A stretch of DNA of 36,855 nucleotides from a virus. The notes under the pieces were generated by a model, which was not told where the DNA came from, searched no databases, and saw nothing but the letters and a program-made list of their open reading frames with translations. Below, piece after piece: positions 13,571-19,669 of the stretch. The first letter of the stretch is position 1; each line of letters begins with the position of its first letter. Location of the stretch: positions 1 to 36,855 of IMG/VR virus record IMGVR_UViG_3300035698_000419, one strand, 5' to 3'. A program made the position numbers and the translations under genes.

Positions 13571-14103
13571 TCTACGCGATAACCGCCCCTTCCCGAAATA
13601 CGGCCGCGCTCCCTTCACTGAGGACACCGTGTTCAACCCGATGACTGGGCGCACCGCTACCAAGGACGGGAGCCGCTGGTTCAACGACGCGCTCGGTATG
13701 TGGGTGGACGTAGTGCCCGGTGTCTCCTGGGTGGACGTATTTCCCAGTGACGACACTGAGCCTACTCCCGCCGCAGCCAAGGGTGCCCTCAAGGACGACG
13801 CGGGTAAGGCCCCCGTCTACCCAAGGGTTCCTCACGTACTTCCCTCGGGCCATCAAGGAAGTGGCCCGCGTGTCCGCCTTCGGGAAGGACAAGTACAAGG
13901 CGGAGTTCACTGACAAAGGCTTCTTGAAGCTGGCGGCGGTGCGCTACGCAGACGCAGGTGCCCGACACCTACTGGACGAGATCATCGAAGGCACGGTCTA
14001 CAACGTGAACGACGGTGGCGTACGACATGACGCGCAGGTAGCGTGGGATGCACTGGCTCGATTGGAGATAAATCTGATCGAGGAGGAGAAAACGGCCAAG
14101 TAA
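13563..14103 (+). CDS. MazZ-like dATP/dGTP diphosphohydrolase, frame broken near 13810-13821
   Basis: ATG 13563 overlaps the HD gene. The first frame gives an unfamiliar N-terminal segment of about 80 residues ending in DDAGKAP and stops at 13913. The conserved domain continues in the +1 frame: QGFLTYFPRAIKEVARVSAFGKDKYK, RYADAGARHLLDEIIEG, GGVRHDAQVAWDALARLE, to TAA 14101-14103. These are the hallmarks of the phage dATP/dGTP diphosphohydrolase domain (MazG-like all-alpha fold, MazZ relatives), which hydrolyses dNTP to dNMP. The break lies in or just after a C5 run (13810-13814). Removing one C joins the halves into about 179 residues. Sequence error, true mutation or +1 recoding on a proline codon are all possible. 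Confidence 0.75.
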
Positions 14104-14126
14104 CACTGGCCATACAGTATCTAGTT

Positions 14127-14172
14127 GCCCCGGCAGAATAGGCTAACCCCCTGTTCTGTCGGGGCTTTTTTT
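14127..14172 (+). terminator. Strong intrinsic terminator closing the replication/nucleotide block
   Basis: GCCCCG (14127-14132) pairs with CGGGGC (14160-14165), a G-T wobble follows, and CAGAA (14134-14138) pairs with TTCTG (14154-14158). The loop is about 15 bases and seven T follow (14166-14172). This is the cleanest rho-independent terminator in the window and separates the replication genes from the virion genes. Confidence 0.88.
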
Positions 14173-14218
14173 CGTTTCTGCAACCGTACCCTCTTGCCAA
14201 GAGATACGAGGAGAAAAT

Positions 14219-14572
14219 ATGAGTGACTATGAGACTTTCCCCCGGTTCGCCTACGATCTTGTAGACGCGCTGGATGATATGATTAAGTCCCCGGCTGTGC
14301 CTACAACGGCCAACGGGTTCGCAGGGCTGGATGAAGCTGCCCTCCGAAAGCTGGCCTTCACGGCTGGCGCGCGTGAACTGGTAGACACACTGGTCGCATG
14401 GCGCGAGCAGGAGGAGGAGGACCATGAGTACACCGAGCAAGTCGAGGTTGTTGAAGAAGAACGTGTGGCTGACGAAGCCACTGGAATATTCCCCAGACTC
14501 TTTGACACGGCTGGACGAATTCGTGAAATCCTATCACCCCTCCGTATGGCCCCGAATGTGTCTAGAGATTAG
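14219..14572 (+). CDS. Hypothetical protein at the start of the virion block
   Basis: 117 residues from ATG 14219 with GAGGAG upstream. Helical and acidic: MSDYETFPRFAYDLVDALDDMI, AGLDEAALRKLAFTAGARELVDTLVAW, then a Glu-rich stretch. First gene after the terminator at 14127. Its last 49 codons overlap the next gene in another frame, which is unusually long, so the natural C-terminus may be shorter or altered. No family recognised; small proteins of this type often precede the GNAT and portal genes in related phages. Confidence 0.6.
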   Translation: MSDYETFPRFAYDLVDALDDMIKSPAVPTTANGFAGLDEAALRKLAFTAGARELVDTLVAWREQEEEDHEYTEQVEVVEEERVADEATGIFPRLFDTAGRIREILSPLRMAPNVSRD

Positions 14573-14945
14573 CTGGGCGGTGGAGATTGAGCAAGACGGT
14601 GAACTAGAAGCCGTCGTGTGGTTCTCCCCCATCCCTGATACCACAGTGTTAGAGTGCCACTTCGTGGCGCACCCGAGAGTCCGGCATCGCTGGCTCTCAC
14701 GGGAACTATTTGACCTGATTGCCTTGAGCCTCCACGAAGAAGCAGGATGCTCCGCAGTCATAGCTCAGATGGCCACCCCAGTCCTCCCTCGGCTATGTCG
14801 CAAACTCGGGTGGGATGTCTACCCCTTATTTGCGATCCTGAAATTGGAGGACGAAGATGGGCAGCCTATTTGGCGGCGCTCAAGCAGCACCGATAATCCG
14901 AACCCCGATTACCCCCGTGAAGGACGAGACGACCCGGTCGCTTGA
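14424..14945 (+). CDS. GNAT-like acyltransferase-fold phage protein
   Basis: 173 residues. Start ATG 14424 has a strong GAGGAGGAGG upstream. The central part (residues about 45-145) reads like a GNAT fold: EISWAVEIEQDGELEAVVWFSP, LECHFVAHPRVRHRWLSRELFDLIALSLHEEAG, then LPRLCRKLGWDVYP. The acetyl-CoA pyrophosphate loop (Q/RxxGxG/A) is not clear, so it may be a structural or inactive member. T7-like phages of aquatic bacteria often have such a protein a few genes upstream of the portal. It overlaps the following gene by 89 bases. Confidence 0.55.
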   Translation: MSTPSKSRLLKKNVWLTKPLEYSPDSLTRLDEFVKSYHPSVWPRMCLEISWAVEIEQDGELEAVVWFSPIPDTTVLECHFVAHPRVRHRWLSRELFDLIALSLHEEAGCSAVIAQMATPVLPRLCRKLGWDVYPLFAILKLEDEDGQPIWRRSSSTDNPNPDYPREGRDDPVA

Positions 14946-15090
14946 TCCGAACCACGGCGAGGCAGTTGAGAACATCAAGAAGAAGCGAAGCGCCGCAGCC
15001 AAGCGCGCCGGTCGCGATAGCCTACGAACACGCCTGTCTACCCCCATGAGTGGTATTCGACAGGGCGTCTCCATTCAAAAAGGACAGTAA
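14857..15090 (+). CDS. Small pre-portal protein 1 (MGS...GVSI family)
   Basis: 77 residues, ATG 14857 with GGAGG upstream. Begins MGSLFGGAQAAP, has a Pro-rich N-terminal part and a basic middle (KKKRSAAAKRAGRDSLRTRL), and ends RQGVSIQKGQ. The next two genes share the MGS start, the basic Ala/Arg-rich middle and a C-terminal GVSI. Small disordered proteins with this layout are common immediately upstream of portal genes in podoviruses; a role in head assembly is inferred from position. Confidence 0.7.
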   Translation: MGSLFGGAQAAPIIRTPITPVKDETTRSLDPNHGEAVENIKKKRSAAAKRAGRDSLRTRLSTPMSGIRQGVSIQKGQ

Positions 15091-15091
15091 C

Positions 15092-15358
15092 ATGGGAAGT
15101 GTTGTATCATCCGTATTTGGCGGGGGCGGTAAGAAGTCTGGTACCCCTGTACAAGCAGCAGTGAACCCGAACCCTCGTCGGGACAAAGGCGCGAGCACAG
15201 ACGGAACAGCCGCTGCGTCCGACCGCGAACGTAAGGCGGCCACGCGCAAGCGTGTCCTATCCCAGTCTGGTGACACCAACCGTGGCTCCACGTCACGGGC
15301 AGGGCTGAACACGAACATTAACGCGAAACCCACACGCTCCGGCGTGTCGATCTCGTAG
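15092..15358 (+). CDS. Small pre-portal protein 2 (MGS...GVSI family)
   Basis: 88 residues from ATG 15092 (AAAAGGA upstream; the frame is open back to 15050 but this start has the ribosome site). Begins MGSVVSSVFGGGGKKSG, has a basic middle (DRERKAATRKRVLSQ) and ends RSGVSIS. Low complexity, probably disordered. Paralogous by pattern to its two neighbours. Confidence 0.7.
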   Translation: MGSVVSSVFGGGGKKSGTPVQAAVNPNPRRDKGASTDGTAAASDRERKAATRKRVLSQSGDTNRGSTSRAGLNTNINAKPTRSGVSIS

Positions 15359-15367
15359 GAGGACAGA

Positions 15368-15634
15368 ATGGGCAGCCTCAACTTCGACAAGCTACTCGAC
15401 CCGGCTGGGTTGTTCTCCAACGACGACAAGGGTGACGACAAGCCCGCACCGCTTCCGGTCTCTACGCCCAAGGCGGCACAGGTGGACCAAGGTGCGCTTG
15501 ACGCGAAGAACGCTGAGAAGGCCGCTGAGAAGCGCCGCTTACTATCACGCACTGCCACGCAGACGAAGCGTACCGCAGTCAGCGTACGCAGCGAAGACAA
15601 CTCTAATGGACGCGTAGGCGTCTCAATCAGATAG
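15368..15634 (+). CDS. Small pre-portal protein 3 (MGS...GVSI family)
   Basis: 88 residues from ATG 15368 with GGAGGA upstream. Begins MGSLNFDKLLDPAGLF, has an acidic then Lys/Ala/Arg-rich middle (AEKAAEKRRLLSRTATQ) and ends RVGVSIR. Same length as the preceding gene product and the same terminal motif. It lies directly before the portal. Confidence 0.7.
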   Translation: MGSLNFDKLLDPAGLFSNDDKGDDKPAPLPVSTPKAAQVDQGALDAKNAEKAAEKRRLLSRTATQTKRTAVSVRSEDNSNGRVGVSIR

Positions 15635-15641
15635 GTGAAGT

Positions 15642-17159
15642 ATGGCTGTAGGAACACACAAGGCAACCTACGAACGGCGCGCTCAGGTGCGCTCCCAGTT
15701 CTTGCAGCGGGCGCGGCACAACGCGCTGCTCACGATCCCGTCCCTGCTCCCGCTTGAGGGGCACACTGGGTCTTCGCATCTGATTGAACCGTATCAGGGC
15801 ATCGGCTCGATGGGCACCACGCACATGTCCTCACGGATCACAATCGGTCTACTCCCGGCTGGCCGCCCGTACATGCGCCTCGATCTCCCTGCTCAGGTTA
15901 AGATGCAAATGGGCGGCGAGGTTGATGTTAATGGCCAGAAGCAACTTGCGATGGTCGAACAGTTGATCCAGTCCAAGGTGGAAGGTGCCGGTTGGCGCAC
16001 GACCACCCTACAGTCTGTACAGCAGTTGATCGTGGCAGGTAACGTCGTTGAGTTCGTCATGGACGATGGCGCGATCCGACTGTACCGGCTTGACCAGTTT
16101 ACTGTCCGCCGCGACTGGCGCGGACGGTGGGTCGAACTTATCATCCAAGAGAAATTCCCCCGCGACGTGGCCCCTGATGGTGCGCCCGGTGACAACGGGG
16201 ACAGTGAAGAAGAAGTCGAACTGTACACCAAGATTGAGTTGGTGCAAGAGGGCGACACAGAATTCTACCGACGCACCCAGCAGTGGGGTGATGGTTCCCC
16301 CCTCGATAGCCAGACGATCTGGGATATGGAGGAGGTGCCGTACCTCGTACTGCGGTGGATGGCCACCCCCGGCGAAGACTACGGTCGCGCCAAGGTGGAA
16401 GAACATATCGCGGACCTCCGGTCACTCGACGCGCTTGATAAAGCTGCGCTCGAAATGGCGGGCATGGGGTCACGCAACTTCGTAATGGTCCGGCCCGGTG
16501 CCAACGCCTCAAGTATCAAGCGGCGTCTTATGCTCGGCATCAACGGTGACCTTCTGGTTGGCGACCCTGACTCAGTGGAACTCAAGTCCTTTGACAATCA
16601 GGCGGGCTATCAGATCACGGAGACGCAATCAAACAAGCTGCGTACAGGGCTGGCTCAGGCCTTCCTGTTGTCCTCCGCTGGACAGCGCAACGCTGAGCGC
16701 GTCACTGCGACGGAGATCGAACGTGACCTCGCGGAACTGGAAGCTGCCCTCGGCGGCGTGTTCAGTTCACTCGCGCAGGAAATGATGGAGCGCCGCACGA
16801 AAATCCTTATGGGACAGATGCGCGCGAATGAAGAACTCCCGCCGTTTGAAGACGGTCAGTTGGTTCCGGTGATCCTCACGGGTCTGGAAGCACTGTCCCG
16901 AGAGCGTGACGTGAGCCGTGCGATGCAGGCCTCTCAGGTCGTGCAAGCGTTCGGTGAGAGTGCGATGGATGTGGTCAAAGCTGACGTGATCCTCGGACGG
17001 GCGTTCATTGGTCTTGGTTTCCCCGGCGCTATCAACAGCCCCGAGGAGGTCGCACAGATCAGAAACGCGCGCGCACAGCAGGCGCAGCAGCAGTCTATGG
17101 TAGACAAGGTTGCCCCCGGTGTCGCGAAAGAAGCGGTGAAACAAGCAGGAGAGCAATAA
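15642..17159 (+). CDS. Portal (head-tail connector), T7 gp8-like
   Basis: 505 residues (T7 gp8 is 536). Forms the dodecameric ring through which DNA enters and leaves the head. Features: N-terminal helix with basic residues (TYERRAQVRSQFLQRARHNALLTIPSLLP), the Gly-rich SHLIEPYQGIGSMGTTHMSSRITIGLLP, the central LRWMATPGEDYGRAKVEEHIADLRSLD, and the late AQAFLLSSAGQRNAERVTATEIERDLAELEAALGGVFSSLAQE typical of this family. The C-terminal tail is Gln/Ala-rich. Start ATG 15642 with GGTGA upstream; the stop overlaps the next ATG. Confidence 0.93.
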   Translation: MAVGTHKATYERRAQVRSQFLQRARHNALLTIPSLLPLEGHTGSSHLIEPYQGIGSMGTTHMSSRITIGLLPAGRPYMRLDLPAQVKMQMGGEVDVNGQKQLAMVEQLIQSKVEGAGWRTTTLQSVQQLIVAGNVVEFVMDDGAIRLYRLDQFTVRRDWRGRWVELIIQEKFPRDVAPDGAPGDNGDSEEEVELYTKIELVQEGDTEFYRRTQQWGDGSPLDSQTIWDMEEVPYLVLRWMATPGEDYGRAKVEEHIADLRSLDALDKAALEMAGMGSRNFVMVRPGANASSIKRRLMLGINGDLLVGDPDSVELKSFDNQAGYQITETQSNKLRTGLAQAFLLSSAGQRNAERVTATEIERDLAELEAALGGVFSSLAQEMMERRTKILMGQMRANEELPPFEDGQLVPVILTGLEALSRERDVSRAMQASQVVQAFGESAMDVVKADVILGRAFIGLGFPGAINSPEEVAQIRNARAQQAQQQSMVDKVAPGVAKEAVKQAGEQ

Positions 17160-17386
17160 TGGCTGAACTAGTGAATGGCTTCGCCGGTTGGGACAACGGA
17201 AAGTTCAACGAGAAGAATCCGTTCGGTAAAGGCTCTGTAGTGGGCGGGGATAATATCCCGTTCTCACAGGACCGATGGGCAGCGATCAAGGCCGTCAAGG
17301 CCCGCACCGCGACCCCCGAGCAGACACAGTTGGTGATGGACACCGACATTATTATCCAAGAAGCATTGGAACTTAGAGAGGAATAG
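17159..17386 (+). CDS. Small hypothetical protein between portal and scaffold
   Basis: 75 residues from ATG 17159, overlapping the portal TAA. Begins MAELVNGFAGWDNGKFNEKNPFGKG and ends with a helix (TDIIIQEALELREE). The position between portal and scaffold suggests a head-assembly accessory; no family recognised. Confidence 0.65.
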   Translation: MAELVNGFAGWDNGKFNEKNPFGKGSVVGGDNIPFSQDRWAAIKAVKARTATPEQTQLVMDTDIIIQEALELREE

Positions 17387-17390
17387 CCAC

Positions 17391-18266
17391 ATGGCTGAGG
17401 AGAAAGTTACAATCGACGCGAGTACCGTTCAGGGTAGTCAGTCCGCCAACATCGACGGAAGTCTGGCTGAACACGCAGAGGCCGCTGCTAAAGCCGCTGA
17501 CGCCGAAGGCCGCCTGACGGCAGAGACACTTAGCGTCACCCCACAACAGTTCGCGAAATTCTATGACCCCAAAGGAAACGCGTACAACTGGCAGGCCCAC
17601 GCGGTCGAAGCTGATTTTCGGTCCAAGGGTGAGCCAAAGCAGGGCGCTGACGCTGACGCAACGAAGGACGCTGACGCGATCCCTGATGCGGACAACGCCA
17701 CCGAAGGCGAAGTGCAGACTGCCGTGGCCCAAGCTGGCCTCGACTTTGATGCGCTGGGTCAACAGATCGTCAACGAAGGTGACATTGACAAAGAGTCTTA
17801 CGAAGCGCTGGCGAAGATTGGTATCCCGGCTGACGTCGTGGGTGCCTACATCGACGGCATCAAGTCCAGCGCGGAAGGCCAAGTCGCCCTCGTGATGGAA
17901 GCGTTCGGCGGTGACAAGGGCCTCGACGCTGTGAAGGCGTGGACGAAGGACAATTACACCGAGGAAGAAAAGCTTGAGATCGACCAGAAGCTCGCTGACC
18001 CGAACCGTTATCTTGCCACCGTGCAGATGCTCCGGGGCGAAGCTGGCCTCCCGCCGATGTCACATGGTAAGCCGCTGGGTGCGCCAAACAACGCAGGTGG
18101 GGCAGACCCCGCTGCGGAGAAAGGCTACGACACTCAGGCTCAGATGGTCGCGGATATGCGAAACCCCAAGTACCGGACTGACTCCGTATTCCGGCAGGGC
18201 GTGACTGCCAAGGTCGCCGCTTCCCAGTTTGACATGAACCCTCGCGCCCATTCCGGTGGCTTATAA
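17391..18266 (+). CDS. Capsid assembly (scaffolding) protein, T7 gp9-like
   Basis: 291 residues (T7 gp9 is 307). Guides procapsid assembly and leaves before DNA packaging. Very acidic, low-complexity N-terminal and central parts (ADADATKDADAIPDADNA), helical EAFGGDKGLDAVKAWTKDNYTEEEKLEIDQKL, and a C-terminal region with basic residues and LGAPNNAGGADP, which in this family contacts the coat. Start ATG 17391 with GAGAGG upstream. Assigned from position between portal and capsid together with composition. Confidence 0.85.
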   Translation: MAEEKVTIDASTVQGSQSANIDGSLAEHAEAAAKAADAEGRLTAETLSVTPQQFAKFYDPKGNAYNWQAHAVEADFRSKGEPKQGADADATKDADAIPDADNATEGEVQTAVAQAGLDFDALGQQIVNEGDIDKESYEALAKIGIPADVVGAYIDGIKSSAEGQVALVMEAFGGDKGLDAVKAWTKDNYTEEEKLEIDQKLADPNRYLATVQMLRGEAGLPPMSHGKPLGAPNNAGGADPAAEKGYDTQAQMVADMRNPKYRTDSVFRQGVTAKVAASQFDMNPRAHSGGL

Positions 18267-18267
18267 G

Positions 18268-18981
18268 ATGGTGGCGAAAGCCTCCACAAAGAAAAGCAAG
18301 AAGCCCGAACGGACAGCCCAAGACACCTTCCCCCCTGAATGGACAGCCCAACATGCCTTCCCTACCGTGATGATCTCGCGGGACTGGGAGGACGTAGACA
18401 AGCTTAACGACGAGTTGCGTGAAGGCGTCTGGCGTCAACGCGCACTCAACCCTGATGGCCTCTACCGTTCCAATCAGTCTGGTACGTGGCACTCGGACGA
18501 CACCCTATTTGAAACCCTCGGTGAACAGGGGGCGGCACTCCGGTCCATGTTTGGAAAGGCGTTCGTCACTTGGGGGGAACAGCACGGCCTCGATGCGACT
18601 TACGGAGTGAACCTCCGCATGGCAGCGTGGGCTATGGTGTACTCCGACCGAGGTTATGCTGCGGTACACACCCACCCAAACTGTGACGCCAGTGCTGTCT
18701 ACTACGTGGACGACGCAACGGCCAACACGGAAACAATAATGGCAACGGGTGTACCTGTTCGGTCTGGTGACATTGAGTTCATCGACACTCGTACAGGGGG
18801 CCAGCGACAGTCCTCGCTGCTGCGCCTGAACTCCTCGATGATCGTCCCCTTCAAGAGAGGCCGGATGATCGTCTTCCCGTCCTCCCTCCCGCACTATGTG
18901 CATCCCGTAAGGGGGCCGGGTGAACGTATCTCAATAGCGTGCAACTGCACATTCACCTCCAAACCAAAGGCAACAAAATGA
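18268..18981 (+). CDS. 2OG-Fe(II) oxygenase-type protein in the head module
   Basis: 237 residues. Start ATG 18268, just after the scaffold TAA; GTG 18256 is an alternative that overlaps it. Matches the phage/bacterial 2OG-Fe(II) oxygenase group with the pattern HTHPNCDASAVYYVDD (His134, His136), GDIEFIDTR, then GRMIVFPSSLPHYVHPVRG (His209) and GERISIACN, where the Arg would bind 2-oxoglutarate. It would hydroxylate a protein, nucleotide or small molecule using O2 and 2-oxoglutarate; the substrate is unknown. N-terminus is Lys-rich, followed by two near-identical segments (ERTAQDTFP and EWTAQHAFP). Location between scaffold and capsid is notable. Stop overlaps the next start. Confidence 0.8.
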   Translation: MVAKASTKKSKKPERTAQDTFPPEWTAQHAFPTVMISRDWEDVDKLNDELREGVWRQRALNPDGLYRSNQSGTWHSDDTLFETLGEQGAALRSMFGKAFVTWGEQHGLDATYGVNLRMAAWAMVYSDRGYAAVHTHPNCDASAVYYVDDATANTETIMATGVPVRSGDIEFIDTRTGGQRQSSLLRLNSSMIVPFKRGRMIVFPSSLPHYVHPVRGPGERISIACNCTFTSKPKATK

Positions 18982-19484
18982 CAATCACTGGTAACGTAAA
19001 GTTCGTCGGTCAGAAAGACCACGGCGTAGTTCCCGAAGCCGCACTCGTAGAACCGGGCGCGAACGAAGCAGAGGCCGTTCCGGTCACGATGTCGAACATC
19101 GCTAACACTCCCGACTGGACTTATAGCGCCACCGCCGAAGACAATGGCACCGCAGGTATCGTTGATGCCCAGCCGGGCCTGACCTACAGCGGCCCCAGCG
19201 GCGTCGGCTTCCGAGTCAACGTCACGAACTTCGACACCATCGAGCATGCAATTACGCCCCCGGAGGCGACGGACAAGTCAGTCATGGCTGTGTTCAAGAA
19301 CTCCGAAGTGGTCGCGTTTGCTGATGAAGGCTTCGTGACTCAGGTTGCGGAAATCGCAACTGAATTCAATGTTGACACGTACGTCCAGCTTGACGCTGGC
19401 GACGTCCTCCGCGTAGGCGTGGTCTTCAACGGGGAAGCCAACGCTGACCTCGACCTCGCTCCCGGCGAAATCAACATTTCGTAA
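18978..19484 (+). CDS. Beta-rich putative head decoration protein
   Basis: 168 residues from ATG 18978, overlapping the oxygenase stop (ATGA). Almost entirely beta-strand by composition, with few Lys/Arg and many Val/Thr/Asp/Ala. The last 90 residues (from GVGFRVNVTNFDTIEH to LDLAPGEINIS), including YVQLDAGDVLRVGVVFNG, resemble a jelly-roll sandwich of the C1q/TNF-like type often used in virion surface proteins. It lies directly before the capsid gene, so a decoration or spike role is likely, but no family is firmly recognised. Confidence 0.6.
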   Translation: MTITGNVKFVGQKDHGVVPEAALVEPGANEAEAVPVTMSNIANTPDWTYSATAEDNGTAGIVDAQPGLTYSGPSGVGFRVNVTNFDTIEHAITPPEATDKSVMAVFKNSEVVAFADEGFVTQVAEIATEFNVDTYVQLDAGDVLRVGVVFNGEANADLDLAPGEINIS

Positions 19485-19491
19485 TCCAAAG

Positions 19492-19512
19492 GTGCCACGC
19501 GTAGCACTTTTG
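19492..19512 (+). promoter_or_regulatory. Putative phage RNA polymerase promoter, copy 3 (capsid)
   Basis: GTGCCACGCGTAGCAC (19492-19507), TTTT, then G19512. Compared with copy 2 only two A-to-G changes occur in the 16-base block. It opens the 185-base gap before the major capsid gene, exactly where T7 has its strongest late promoter. A transcript from G19512 would have a 158-nt leader with a GC-rich hairpin near its 5' end. Confidence 0.65.
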
Positions 19513-19522
19513 TCAACGGTTC

Positions 19523-19543
19523 GGGGGGCACCGCAAGCCCCCC
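19523..19543 (+). other. GC-rich 5' leader hairpin upstream of the capsid gene
   Basis: GGGGGGC (19523-19529) and GCCCCCC (19537-19543) form a perfect 7-bp stem with loop ACCGCAA. No T-run follows (ATTCTC), so it is a poor terminator. Lying 11 bases after the putative transcript start, it could protect the capsid mRNA 5' end, or attenuate read-through from upstream. The rest of the gap (19544-19657) shows nothing clear. Confidence 0.55.
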
Positions 19544-19669
19544 ATTCTCAACTATCGTAAGGCGTTTGACCCACTCGACCCGCTGCGGCGGACAATCTAG
19601 CTGGACAATCAAATCAACCGGAGACGCGTTGTGTTCATACCATAACCTCTACGATAAGGAGAAAGCCAA

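Noticed and set aside
9604-14103. A complete 2-aminoadenine (Z-genome) system
   Set aside because: DatZ-like and MazZ-like genes are present but no PurZ is visible, and the polymerase is an ordinary T7-type enzyme, so the claim cannot be made from this window.
14186-14212. GTACC...ATACGAGGAGA after the terminator as a divergent promoter copy
   Set aside because: The ends resemble copy 2 but the middle (CTCTTGCCAAGAG, itself a palindrome) does not match and the length is two bases greater. It may be an unrelated dyad.
19523-19548. Rho-independent terminator before the capsid gene
   Set aside because: The stem is strong but no T-run follows, and it lies just downstream of the putative late promoter.
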